Below, in pieces: positions 46,075 to 54,568 of a stretch of DNA of 64,000 nucleotides (its first letter is position 1; every line of letters begins with the position of its first letter). A program made the position numbers and the translations under genes. The notes under the pieces are model-generated. The model was not told the DNA's origin, searched no databases, and saw only the letters and a list, made by a program, of their open reading frames with translations. Source of the DNA: Coriobacteriaceae bacterium (GTDB taxonomy: Bacteria > Actinomycetota > Coriobacteriia > Coriobacteriales > Coriobacteriaceae); the NCBI GenBank assembly GCA_902364975.1, contig CABJFQ010000007.1, positions 1 to 64,000 on the forward strand, given 5' to 3'.

Positions 46075-48555
46075 CTATTCGCTAGCGCCTTCGCTGTCTT
46101 CGCGGTCACTGGCAAGCATTGCCGCGCCGGCGACCGTTGTCGCCACGGCGGCAGCGGCGAGCCCGGCGGCAATGCCGGAGCCGTCGCCCGTGTCGGCGAG
46201 TTTTCCGCCCGAGCTCTTGCCCTGGTCGCTCTTGTTGCCGCCGCCGTTCTTGTCGGCGCCGCCTGCGTTGGAACCCGTGCCGCTGCCGGTGCCGCCTGCA
46301 CTGCTCGAGGCCGCTACGGTAAAGCTTGCTGCTCCATCGCTGGCGAGCGTGTAGTTCTGTGCCGCGTCGCCCAAAAGGCCTTTCGCACGCACCCAATACG
46401 TCCCCGCGGCAAATGCCTCGCCCTCGGCCATCGCCGTGCCCGGTGCGCCGTTCGCATCGTGCATAAACTCGAGCTGGGCGGTGCAGGGATCGTTTTCGAG
46501 CTTGCCCTCGAGTGATGCCGCAATCTTGGCGCGCACGTCTTCGCCGGCCTTAAGGCCTTCGAGCCCCTCAAAATGGGGCGTCAACGCGCGCGGATCGATA
46601 TCGATGGACACATGACCCCGCAGCTCCGTAACGGTCTCGTTGCCCAAGGCGTCGACATCCACATATTCGATGGTAAACGCATGGCCCGAAGCCGCCACGT
46701 TGAGTACGTTGCTGCTGTCGACGAGGCGGAAATGGCCCTCGCCAACGGTCTTGCCATCCTGGAGCGAGGCATCGCTCAGCGAGTCGCCGTACGTCATGCG
46801 CATGCGGGTCGGGAGGCAGCACGAAGCCGACTGCGCGTGCTTCGTATCGTAATCGTAATTGCGCTGGTAGATGCTCCGGGCCAGCGCCGCATCAACAAAG
46901 TCGGATGCGATGATGCCAATGTGCTTGAGGTAATCTGACTTTGTATCCTCGATGCCGCTGGGATTGATGTACGGGCTCTTGTACAGATGCTCGTTGACCA
47001 CTCGTGCTGCGGTAAAAGGATTACTTCCTTGCTTGTGATTCGTGCAGCTGGTGTAGTTGATAGACCAGCAGCGCTCCAGGACTTGCTCCTTGGCCCCGTT
47101 ATCGCCCTCGACATCTACCTCGTTGCGGGTGAGCTTAGCCGTCTCCTGCAGGGCCATATCGACCCAGCTGATCTTGTCGGTTCCGGTGCATTCGTAATGG
47201 TCCTGGGCATATACCTTGGTGCAATAGGCTTTTTTGTCGCCTGTTTCCCCTGCGGCTTCAAAGCCTTGCGCGTTTTGGACGAGACACATAGAGGAGCTGC
47301 TGGGGTGTGTTGCGATTTTGTTGTCCCATTCGGTGAGGTCGAGGCCCCACGTGTGGCCGCTTACGCTGTCGCCGGCGAGTCCAAATCGGCGCAGCAGGAC
47401 GATCTTTCCGCGCACCTCGTTCAGTGTGGGAACGCGGCTCGACGTGTAGAACAGTTTGGGGTTGTCGTCCAAAACCTTGGCGAAAGCCGTCGTAACACTT
47501 TCGTCGGTAGCCTCGTTGTTGCCTCGGGATACAAGCATGATGAGCGCTTCTGACGGGTGTTCGTTCAAAAACGTTTTGAAGTAACCGATGACATCGGAGA
47601 GATGCATGAAGTGCCCGTCTTTTTTGAGCAGGTAGCAACTTCCATGGTCGATGCCGGGGTCGTTGCCTTTTCCGAGTCGGATATCAAAATAGCGAATGCC
47701 TTCGAGCAACTGCGTGGGGATGTAGTCCTGCTGGCACTTTGCTTGCGAGGATTGGGGTTCGGTGTCGTTGTCCACGCTGCAAGTTCCCGAATCGTGCGTG
47801 CCCGGGATGCTCAGCTCGTCGAGGTACTTGTTGCCTTCGACGTGGCTCATCCAACATGGTCCGTCGACGTAGCTGCTATACGTGGTCCAGTCGATGCTGC
47901 TAACTGTGGCATTGGTCTTGTCCATGCTGTAGCCGACAAGCTCGAGCTCCCACGGAATGGAATATTTCTTTTGGCAAATCTTGTTGTTGTCTTGGTCTTT
48001 GCCTTTCGATTCTATGGCCAGGTAGTTAATACCGTTATTCGTGTATATGCGGTCTCGAATAATATAAGTTCCGTCGAACTGGCGGTCGAACGTATAGGCG
48101 CGGCTGTCCTTATGGTCGTACTCGCCACTCCATACGTGGATGACCTTTCCATCTTTGTCCGAGTCGCCATCGACCGACCAAATGCTGTAGCCCGTCTTCT
48201 TGTGCTCTTCGAAATTGAGCAGGGTGCGGATGGCGTACCAGTTTGTGCCGTCCGCATCGGTCCCTACGTGCTCAAGGATGAGCTTGCTGGACGTGCCGTC
48301 GTTAAACAGGTGGCAGACGTTGCCGCGAACGTTGCCGTCTTGGTTGACGCTCGCGGTGCGAAAATAGCCCGCGGGGCGGAGGCGAATGACGAAATTACCG
48401 AGGTGCTCCGCCGGTTTGGGCGTGTCGTCTGCAAATGCCGCTCGCAGGGGAATGCCCGGTGCCGCGGTTTCTGGCAGGCTTGCAAGCGGCGACAGCGCCG
48501 CAAGACCTAAGCCCAGCGTAAACGCTCGGCGACTGATGGCATGATGTTCGGCCAT
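46075..48555 (-). CDS. Tat-exported, wall-anchored PI-PLC-like protein
   Basis: 826 aa. A twin-arginine signal (SRRAFTLGLGLAAL, Arg9-Arg10) ends in a likely AFA cleavage site. A ricin-like beta-trefoil domain follows (about 50-210). The PI-PLC X-type catalytic domain has His about 253 in IPGTHDSGT and a second His about 301 in DIRLGKG...DHGSC. A C-terminal region with beta domains leads to a Gly/Ser/Asn-rich stalk and the sorting-like signal KLADTGDG with a hydrophobic stretch. The tail is unusually poor in basic residues. The product probably cleaves phosphatidylinositol or GPI-type lipids at the cell surface, in the host gut or on other membranes. It is transcribed alone, and no sortase is in the window. 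Confidence 0.82.
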   Translation of the reverse strand: MAEHHAISRRAFTLGLGLAALSPLASLPETAAPGIPLRAAFADDTPKPAEHLGNFVIRLRPAGYFRTASVNQDGNVRGNVCHLFNDGTSSKLILEHVGTDADGTNWYAIRTLLNFEEHKKTGYSIWSVDGDSDKDGKVIHVWSGEYDHKDSRAYTFDRQFDGTYIIRDRIYTNNGINYLAIESKGKDQDNNKICQKKYSIPWELELVGYSMDKTNATVSSIDWTTYSSYVDGPCWMSHVEGNKYLDELSIPGTHDSGTCSVDNDTEPQSSQAKCQQDYIPTQLLEGIRYFDIRLGKGNDPGIDHGSCYLLKKDGHFMHLSDVIGYFKTFLNEHPSEALIMLVSRGNNEATDESVTTAFAKVLDDNPKLFYTSSRVPTLNEVRGKIVLLRRFGLAGDSVSGHTWGLDLTEWDNKIATHPSSSSMCLVQNAQGFEAAGETGDKKAYCTKVYAQDHYECTGTDKISWVDMALQETAKLTRNEVDVEGDNGAKEQVLERCWSINYTSCTNHKQGSNPFTAARVVNEHLYKSPYINPSGIEDTKSDYLKHIGIIASDFVDAALARSIYQRNYDYDTKHAQSASCCLPTRMRMTYGDSLSDASLQDGKTVGEGHFRLVDSSNVLNVAASGHAFTIEYVDVDALGNETVTELRGHVSIDIDPRALTPHFEGLEGLKAGEDVRAKIAASLEGKLENDPCTAQLEFMHDANGAPGTAMAEGEAFAAGTYWVRAKGLLGDAAQNYTLASDGAASFTVAASSSAGGTGSGTGSNAGGADKNGGGNKSDQGKSSGGKLADTGDGSGIAAGLAAAAVATTVAGAAMLASDREDSEGASE

Positions 48556-48757
48556 GACTCCTCCATTCGCAGGGTGCGGTTATGCGATAGTTTTGGTCAC
48601 TATACTGCCCAGATGTTTAAAGATGCTGGTTTAATTGTCTGCGCGGCGCAATAAATCGGTGGGCGGACGTGTTGGGGTGTTTATCGTTTTCGTACTATTG
48701 CCACATTTGGGGCGGTTCCGGCGTCCGGCATCCTCGCGTTCGTCGGCTACCGGCATA

Positions 48758-48789
48758 AGAAAGGGAGGGTCGGTTTACCGGCCCTCCCT
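48758..48789 (-). terminator. Terminator of first lipoprotein gene
   Basis: 12-bp stem GGGAGGGCCGGT/ACCGACCCTCCC on the minus strand, followed by TTTCTTAT. The 305-bp gap 48556-48860 holds this and the promoter area of the PI-PLC-like gene. Confidence 0.8.
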
Positions 48790-48860
48790 GGGTACGAAGC
48801 GCTGGGGTACCGTCGCTTGTTTGCACTGCGACCGTGTTTCCCGTTGCGCTCGCCAGTCGC

Positions 48861-49454
48861 TTAGCGCTTGATCTCGATATCGTCGAGCTTGACGTCCATG
48901 GCCTCGGTCTTGGCTTCGGCGATGTCGTCGGCAAACTCCAGAGACTTCATCATGGTCTTGACGGCGTCCTTGTGCTCCTCGACATTGTCGATGCTCACGT
49001 AGACGCTGCCGCCGCCTGCTTCGGTGAAGTACTCAGTCGTCACGCCGCCCGAGTGTGTATAGGAAGCGTTGCGCCAAGTCTTGCCGTTGTACTTGACGGG
49101 ATCATTCTCGGTCCACTCAAAGTTGGCCTTCCATTTGGCCTCGTAGTCGAACAGCTCGTCGGCGTTCTTGTCGGAGTCGAAGACAGGGATGAAGCGATCG
49201 CTGGCGTGCTCGCTCTCGGTGAACTTAAACTGGGCCCTATCGGCGGTGTCGCCTGCGACGTCCGTGATTTCGACGCCCTCGGGCACCTCGACCTTAAACC
49301 AAATGAAGTCGGTCCTCATATCCACGGCTGGCTTTTCTGCTCCGCCGCCACCGCCACTGCCGGCAGCGCCACCGCTTCCACCGCAACCCACCAGGGCAAC
49401 TGCGGCAAAAAGACTCATGCAGAGGGTGAGAATCGCAAAGGCCTTCTTTTTCAT
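48861..49454 (-). CDS. Lipoprotein, paralogue 1
   Basis: 197 aa. A lipoprotein signal MKKKAFAILTLCMSLFAAVA is followed by LVGC (lipid-modified Cys24) and a Gly/Ser linker. The mature domain (TDFIWFKVEVPEGVEITDVA ... GKTWRNASYTHSGGVTTEYF) is a beta-rich fold of unknown family, ending in an acidic helix and DVKLDDIEIKR. The next gene upstream is a clear paralogue with the same signal, linker, domain and tail, so this is a tandem duplication. Each copy has its own terminator and a shared upstream motif. Function unknown; surface binding is likely. Confidence 0.75.
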   Translation of the reverse strand: MKKKAFAILTLCMSLFAAVALVGCGGSGGAAGSGGGGGAEKPAVDMRTDFIWFKVEVPEGVEITDVAGDTADRAQFKFTESEHASDRFIPVFDSDKNADELFDYEAKWKANFEWTENDPVKYNGKTWRNASYTHSGGVTTEYFTEAGGGSVYVSIDNVEEHKDAVKTMMKSLEFADDIAEAKTEAMDVKLDDIEIKR

Positions 49455-49526
49455 GGTCGTGTCCTCCTCGATCTGTAACCGCCCATGGATTACCTGCCTT
49501 TACTGTACGCGTGGGCGGCTCGCTAG

Positions 49527-49545
49527 GGTGGGCCATGTGTCCCAT
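49527..49545. promoter_or_regulatory. Duplicated operator-like motif, copy 1
   Basis: GGTGGGCCATGTGTCCCAT, identical to 50496-50514. The central TGGGCCATGTGTCCCA is an imperfect inverted repeat. It lies 73 bp before the start of lipoprotein 1, with a TACAGT -10-like box between the motif and the gene. Confidence 0.5.
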
Positions 49546-49591
49546 TCTGAGGGCCGGATTTGCGCCGTTAAGTGGCAATATGCTCGGACGC

Positions 49592-49626
49592 AAAAGAGGG
49601 GAGGGCCGATGCTGTCGGCCCTCCCC
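49592..49626 (-). terminator. Terminator of second lipoprotein gene
   Basis: 12-bp perfect stem GGGGAGGGCCGA/TCGGCCCTCCCC on the minus strand, followed by TCTTTT. Confidence 0.85.
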
Positions 49627-49696
49627 GGGGTTGGGTGCCCGTTGTTTTAATGGGGCGCGTGTACGCGGGTGCGCATAGGCACGTGCGGGTGTCCCG

Positions 49697-50299
49697 TTAC
49701 TTGATCTCGATGCTCGAAATCTCGACTTCGCGTGCCTCGGAAACTGCCTCTTCCATGTCATCGGGGAACTCGATGGAGTTGAGGAGCGTCTCGGCTTCTT
49801 TCTTGTGCTGGTCGAAGTTCGAGATGAGGACGTAGACGCTTCCCGGCTCAACGTCGGTAAAAAGCATGGTTGAGATGCCGCTGTTGTCCTCGTATGTTCC
49901 GACGAGCCACGTCCTGCCGTTATACTCGACGGACCCGCCATCCTTCCACTGGAACGTATCCCCCTTCTTTTCCGCCTGGTCGGCGTGGGATTCCTCGGCC
50001 GTCAGCGCTTTTTTCCAAACGGGGATAAAGCGATCGGCCGAGGCGTTCTCGTTCTCGGGGAAGGTGAGCTGGACCCTGTCGGCGTTCTTGCCGGCGGAGT
50101 CGCTCACGCCAACGCTCTCGGGCATCTCGACCTTAAACCAGATAAAGTCAGTCTTTTCGGCGACGGGGGCCTTTTTCCTGCTCTCGCTCTTGGCGGTGCT
50201 GCCGCTTCCGCCCGATGCGCTCCCGCCGCAGCCGACAAGGGCAAATGCGGCAAAGAGGGCGATGCAAAGGGAAAGAATCGATAGGGTCTTTTTCTTCAT
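49697..50299 (-). CDS. Lipoprotein, paralogue 2
   Basis: 200 aa, with MKKKTLSILSLCIALFAAFA then LVGC (Cys24). The same domain as paralogue 1 is visible in TDFIWFKVEMPESVGVSDSA, GRTWLVGTYEDNSGISTMLF and SVYVLISNFDQHKKEAETLL, ending VEISSIEIK. ATG 50299 has GGAGG upstream, so the longer frame to 50371 is not needed. The 376-bp gap to fchA (50300-50675) holds the second copy of the shared motif and the promoters of both divergent genes. Confidence 0.75.
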   Translation of the reverse strand: MKKKTLSILSLCIALFAAFALVGCGGSASGGSGSTAKSESRKKAPVAEKTDFIWFKVEMPESVGVSDSAGKNADRVQLTFPENENASADRFIPVWKKALTAEESHADQAEKKGDTFQWKDGGSVEYNGRTWLVGTYEDNSGISTMLFTDVEPGSVYVLISNFDQHKKEAETLLNSIEFPDDMEEAVSEAREVEISSIEIK

Positions 50300-50495
50300 G
50301 GTGGCGTCCTCCTTGTCTGCCAGGGACATCGTGCGCCGCGGATCGCTGGGGCGGCGGTTACGCATGCACATGATGCCTTTGTTTACTGTGCGGTTATTCC
50401 TCCATTCGTCGTCCGGCGCCGTGATGAGCTTGCCCCAACATAGGGCTCCTTACCTATATGTATGCCCCAGTTGCCGCTGCCCGGGAGTCTCGAAA

Positions 50496-50514
50496 GGTGG
50501 GCCATGTGTCCCAT
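50496..50514. promoter_or_regulatory. Duplicated operator-like motif, copy 2
   Basis: Exact 19-bp copy of 49527-49545, in the divergent region 197 bp before lipoprotein 2 and 162 bp before fchA. It could affect either gene. Confidence 0.45.
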
Positions 50515-50675
50515 GTTTGTGTCGCTGCCGCCTATCGTGTGCCATAGAAATCCGCGATGGCCAGGTGCGCTGACGCTCATGTGCTTATGGGCTAGACTTA
50601 GCACCATTACGTGATCGATGCGGTCGGTCGGCGGTTGCCACCCGACCGATGTATATGACTTGAAGGTGCATGTGT

Positions 50676-51308
50676 ATGAGCCAAGAGATGATGGACAAGA
50701 CCTGCCGCGGGTTTGCCGAGGCGCTGGCCGCGCGCGAGCCGGTTCCCGGCGGTGGCAGCGCGAGCGCCTTTGTGGGCGCGCTGGGCGCCTCGCTGTGCGG
50801 AATGGTTGCCCGCTACGGTGCGACCAATCCCGCGCTTGCTGATCGTGCGGATGACCTGACGCGTGCGTTTGCCCATGCTGATGAGCTGGCCCAGGAGCTT
50901 GTCGAGTTGGTTGCCGAGGACGTTCGTGCCTATGGGCAGGTGTCCGCGGCGTACGGTATTCCGCGTGACGATCCGGCTCGAGCGACCGCGATTCAGGATG
51001 CGCTGCATGTGGCCGCTATGCCGCCGTATCGCATTATGGATGCCTGCGGGCGTGCGCTGGCGCTGCTCGAGGACATGGCCGACAAGGGTTCGCGTCAGCT
51101 GCTGTCCGATGTGGCGTGCGGCGCCGTGTTCTGCCGTTCCGCTATGCAGGGCGCGAGCTTGACGCTCTTTGCCAACACCACGTCTATGAAGGACCGGGCG
51201 CGCGCCGAGGAGCTCGAGACCGCGTGCGATGAGCTGCTCGACACGTGGTTGCCGCGCGCCGATGCGCTGGCGCGCCGCGCCGCCGACGCTGCAAGGAGGA
51301 GAGGATAG
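50676..51308 (+). CDS. fchA: FchA-type methenyl-THF cyclohydrolase
   Basis: 210-aa protein of the formiminotransferase-cyclodeaminase family, converting 10-formyl-THF and 5,10-methenyl-THF (or releasing ammonia from formimino-THF). The hallmark PVPGGGSASAFVGALGASL lies near the N-terminus, and the rest is all-helical, as expected. The start at ATG 50676 fits GAAGGTG (50662-50668) 7 nt upstream; ATG 50670 is too close. It is followed after 2 bp by folD, the same pair found in acetogen C1 clusters. Together with fhs it completes the route from formate to methylene-THF. Confidence 0.88.
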   Translation: MSQEMMDKTCRGFAEALAAREPVPGGGSASAFVGALGASLCGMVARYGATNPALADRADDLTRAFAHADELAQELVELVAEDVRAYGQVSAAYGIPRDDPARATAIQDALHVAAMPPYRIMDACGRALALLEDMADKGSRQLLSDVACGAVFCRSAMQGASLTLFANTTSMKDRARAEELETACDELLDTWLPRADALARRAADAARRRG

Positions 51309-51310
51309 CC

Positions 51311-52165
51311 ATGGCTGAACTGCTGAAGGGTGCTCCCGTTGCTCGCGCTTTGACTGAGGAACTTGCTGCTCGCTGCGCAGTCCTGCGCGAGCGGGGCGTT
51401 GTTCCGACGTTGGCTATCGTGCGTGTGGGTGAGCGCGAGGACGACCTATCCTACGAGCGCGGTGCGCTCAAGCGCTGCGAAAAAGTGGGGGTTGAGGCTC
51501 GTCGCGTTTTGCTTTCTGCCGATGTTTCGCAGGACGAGCTGTTGACGGCCATCGAGGACATCAATACCGATTCGGCTGTTCATGGCTGTTTGATGTTCCG
51601 CCCGCTGCCCGCCGGCCTTGACGAGAACGCCGTCGCCGCAGCGCTCGATCCCGCCAAGGACGTTGACTCCATGACGCCGGCTTCGCTGCTCACCACGCTT
51701 TCGGGGCGCGGCGAGGGTTTTGCTCCTTGCACGGCTGAGGCCGTGTTGGCGCTACTGGATCATTACGGCGTTGAGCTGGATGGGGCCAAGGTCGCGGTCG
51801 TTGGTCGGTCGCTGGTGATTGGCCGTCCCGTTGCCGCCATGCTTACGGCTCGCAATGCCACCGTGACGACGTGCCATACGCATACGCATGACTTGGCCGC
51901 TGAGTGCCGTGCTGCCGACATTGTGGTTGCGGCCGTTGGACGCGCGCGTACGATTGGCGTGGATGCCGTTCGCGAGGACCAGACGATCATCGATGTTGGC
52001 ATTAACTGGGATGAGGACGCTGGCAAGCTGGTGGGTGACGTCGATTTTGTTGCCGCGGAGCCGGTCGTTAACGCCATCACGCCCGTGCCGGGCGGCGTGG
52101 GCGCCGTGACGACGGCGATCCTCGCCAAACACGTGATCGAAGCGGCCGAGCGCGCATCGAAATAG
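51311..52165 (+). CDS. folD: Methylene-THF dehydrogenase FolD, cyclohydrolase site altered
   Basis: 284 aa, with both FolD domains: the catalytic domain (1-140), then a Rossmann domain with VVGRSLVIGRPVAAML and a final TPVPGGVGAVTTAIL. In known bifunctional FolD the cyclohydrolase needs Lys of YxxxK and Gln of VQLPLP. Here the first motif is YERGALK (Ala52 at the Lys position) and the second MFRPLP (Phe96 at the Gln position), while Asp119 of KDVD is kept. It is therefore predicted to be only an NAD(P)-dependent dehydrogenase, with the cyclohydrolase step done by FchA encoded just upstream. GGAGGAGA precedes ATG 51311. It is the second gene of the operon. Confidence 0.92.
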   Translation: MAELLKGAPVARALTEELAARCAVLRERGVVPTLAIVRVGEREDDLSYERGALKRCEKVGVEARRVLLSADVSQDELLTAIEDINTDSAVHGCLMFRPLPAGLDENAVAAALDPAKDVDSMTPASLLTTLSGRGEGFAPCTAEAVLALLDHYGVELDGAKVAVVGRSLVIGRPVAAMLTARNATVTTCHTHTHDLAAECRAADIVVAAVGRARTIGVDAVREDQTIIDVGINWDEDAGKLVGDVDFVAAEPVVNAITPVPGGVGAVTTAILAKHVIEAAERASK

Positions 52166-52520
52166 GCGTTTTGAAGCTGTTTAGGGGGTTAGCTCTTTAG
52201 CTCGTGGACAAAAAATGCCAAATATGAGTACTGCTGCCAAGATAGTCACATATATTTTAGGTCAATTTGGCTCTCTAACGATATTTATTATCGATAGAGA
52301 GCCTATTTTATTGGACCTATGAGGAATTACATCATCTAATTTTCGAACAGATGTAGACTTCCGACACCCATGCGTAGCAAAATTGCTGTTACTAAATTGG
52401 TGACAGTACTCATATTTGGCATTTTTTGACCACAGGGGTTGCCAGCGCCGTGGTTTCGCCCTTTCTGCGCCGAAGCGATACACTGTTATCGTTTGATTTC
52501 TTCGCTCAAGGAGGATGCGC
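52166..52520. other. 355-bp AT-rich intergenic region with palindromic element
   Basis: No gene supported. It is almost filled by the inverted-repeat element 52205-52432. The right 88 bp hold the promoter and ribosome site of the dipeptidase gene. Confidence 0.7.
52205..52432. repeat. 228-bp element with 29-bp terminal inverted repeats
   Basis: Arms 52205-52233 and 52404-52432 (TGGwCAAAAAATGCCAAATA..., then TGAGTACTG) match at 28 of 29 positions, and weaker pairing extends inward. A separate central palindrome (52258-52319) contains GGCTCTCTA/TAGAGAGCC with CGATA/TATCG. Base composition is far more AT-rich than its neighbours. There is no transposase and no open frame of note, consistent with a MITE-like or hairpin-RNA element. 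Confidence 0.8.
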
Positions 52521-54044
52521 ATGCCGTGCACAACGATTTTGGTTGGTAAGAACGCGAGCTACGACGGGTCGACGTTAGTTGCCCGCAATGAGGACTCGTC
52601 CAACGGGGTGTTTGAGCCCAAGCGCATGCGCGTGGTGCATCCCGACGAGCAGCCGCGTGTCTACACGAGTGTTCTAAGCCACCTGACCATTGAGCTGCCT
52701 GACAACCCCATGCGCTACACGAGCGTCCCCGACGTCGTTCCCGGTCATGGCATTTGGGCCGAGGCTGGCTTCAACGAGCTCAATGTTGGCATGTCCGCAA
52801 CCGAGACACTCACCACCAACGAGCGCGTCCGCGGCGCCGATCCGCTCGTGGACTACGTGCCCGCCAAGGGCAACGAGGGCGAGGACGGCTATGTTCCGGC
52901 ACAGCCCGGCGGCTTGGGCGAGGAGGATATGGTGACCCTGGTGCTGCCGTACGCCAAGTCTGCCCGCGACGGCGTACGTATCCTGGGCGACCTGCTCGAG
53001 CGCTACGGTACCTACGAGAACAACGGTATCGCCTTTAGTGACGTTGACGAGATCTGGTGGCTCGAGACCATCGGCGGACACCACTGGATCGCCAAGCGCG
53101 TGCCCGATGACGCCTATGTGACCATGCCCAACCAGCTGGGTATCGACAGCTTTGACCTGGACGACGCCGAGGGCGCCCAGGTCGACCACATGTGCTCTGC
53201 CGACCTGCGCGCCTGGATGGCCGAGTGGCATCTGGACCTGACGCTGGGCGTCGAGGGCGACGGTCCGGCGACGGTCTTTAACCCGCGCGAGGCCTTTGGT
53301 TCGCACAGCGACAGCGACCACGTCTACAACACGCCGCGCGCCTGGTACATGCAGCGCTGCCTCAACCCCAGCGATGTGTGGGACGGTCCCGACGCCGACT
53401 ACACACCCGAGAGCGACGATATCCCCTGGAGCCGCGTACCCGAGCGCAAGGTGACCATCGAGGACATCAAGTACGTGCTTTCGAGCCACTACCAGGGCAC
53501 GGAGTACGACTGCTACGGCAGCAAGGGCACGCCCGCTACGCGTGGCGCCTATCGCCCCATCGGCATCAACCGCAACAGCCAGCTCGCCGTGTTGCAGCTG
53601 CGCCCCTATGCGCAGCCGGCCTACCGCGCCGTGCAGTGGATGGCCTTTGGCTCCAACTCGTTTAACGCGCTGGTTCCGCTGTACGCCAACATCGAGACCA
53701 TGCCCGAGTACTATGCCGACACGCAGGCTCGCGTGACGTCCGAAAACTTCTACTGGGCCAACCGCCTGATCGGCGCGCTGGCCGACGTCCGCTTCCATGA
53801 GTGCGGTCGCGCGGTCGAGGATTATCAGGAGAAGGTCGGTGGCATGGGCCACAAGCAGATCCATGACGTCGATGCTGCCGTAGCCGCTCTGCCTGAGGCC
53901 GAGGTACCTGCCGAACTTGCACGCGCCAATGAGGCCTTTGCCGAGCGTGTTCGTGTAGAAACCGATGCTCTACTGGGTAAGGTGCTCTACACCACGAGCT
54001 GCGCCATGAAGAACTCTTTCGCGATGAACGACAACGTGAGATAG
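52521..54044 (+). CDS. C69-family dipeptidase
   Basis: 507-aa Ntn-hydrolase of peptidase family C69 (PepD-like), which hydrolyses a broad range of dipeptides. The catalytic Cys is residue 3 in MPCTTILVGKNAS, needing only short N-terminal trimming. DGSTLVARNEDS and ENNGIAFSD are typical of the family. No signal peptide, so it is cytoplasmic. AAGGAGG (52508-52514) supports ATG 52521 in preference to the upstream in-frame start. Single gene downstream of the inverted-repeat element. Confidence 0.9.
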   Translation: MPCTTILVGKNASYDGSTLVARNEDSSNGVFEPKRMRVVHPDEQPRVYTSVLSHLTIELPDNPMRYTSVPDVVPGHGIWAEAGFNELNVGMSATETLTTNERVRGADPLVDYVPAKGNEGEDGYVPAQPGGLGEEDMVTLVLPYAKSARDGVRILGDLLERYGTYENNGIAFSDVDEIWWLETIGGHHWIAKRVPDDAYVTMPNQLGIDSFDLDDAEGAQVDHMCSADLRAWMAEWHLDLTLGVEGDGPATVFNPREAFGSHSDSDHVYNTPRAWYMQRCLNPSDVWDGPDADYTPESDDIPWSRVPERKVTIEDIKYVLSSHYQGTEYDCYGSKGTPATRGAYRPIGINRNSQLAVLQLRPYAQPAYRAVQWMAFGSNSFNALVPLYANIETMPEYYADTQARVTSENFYWANRLIGALADVRFHECGRAVEDYQEKVGGMGHKQIHDVDAAVAALPEAEVPAELARANEAFAERVRVETDALLGKVLYTTSCAMKNSFAMNDNVR

Positions 54045-54143
54045 GGATTTCCCGTCGATCGAATAGCGCTAAAACGCTTTGTCGCTTTCACTCAATCTTG
54101 GGTACAAGAACGCCAATGCAGTTGTTTGTGATTGGAGACAACC

Positions 54144-54560
54144 ATGGTTATGAAACTCGATCAGCTTGTTAACGGCGCCATCAACGTGGGCTTTGGCGCT
54201 GCCGCCGTTGCTGTCGAAGGCGGCAAGAAGGTCCTCGACGACCTTAACACCAAAGGCGAGCAGGTCCGCAAGGACACCGCCACCCCCGATATCGCCCGCA
54301 GCGTGTCCGACATGTTCGAGCAGGCCGGCGGTACCATCTCCGATCTGACCGAGCGCTTGGGCATGCAGGGCGAGACCGCGGCCCAACGCGTGCTCGACGA
54401 GCTCATCCTTGCCCGCGTCCGCGTTATGACCGCGCCCGAGCGTACGGCCTTCCTGGCCCATGTGCGCGACATCGTCGATTCGGTCGAGGACAACGTGACC
54501 TCGGTGCCCGTCGAGTCCGTTGAGCCCGACGATGCGAAGGATACCGAAGAGGCTGAGTAG
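54144..54560 (+). CDS. Phasin-like helical protein
   Basis: 138 aa. An N-terminal stretch with small hydrophobic residues (LVNGAINVGFGAAAVAVEGG) is followed by amphipathic helices and an acidic tail, the general look of phasin/PhaI-like proteins. No PHA synthase is in the window, so a granule role is not claimed. ATG 54144 follows TTGGAGA. It ends 8 bp before the UbiB-like kinase gene and is co-transcribed with it, an arrangement suggesting a shared membrane or lipid-related role. Confidence 0.6.
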   Translation: MVMKLDQLVNGAINVGFGAAAVAVEGGKKVLDDLNTKGEQVRKDTATPDIARSVSDMFEQAGGTISDLTERLGMQGETAAQRVLDELILARVRVMTAPERTAFLAHVRDIVDSVEDNVTSVPVESVEPDDAKDTEEAE

Positions 54561-54568
54561 CAGCGCAG

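Noticed and set aside
52262..52531. 89-codon minus-strand frame in the palindromic element
   Set aside because: Runs through both arms of the inverted repeat and overlaps the dipeptidase ribosome site; not a plausible gene.
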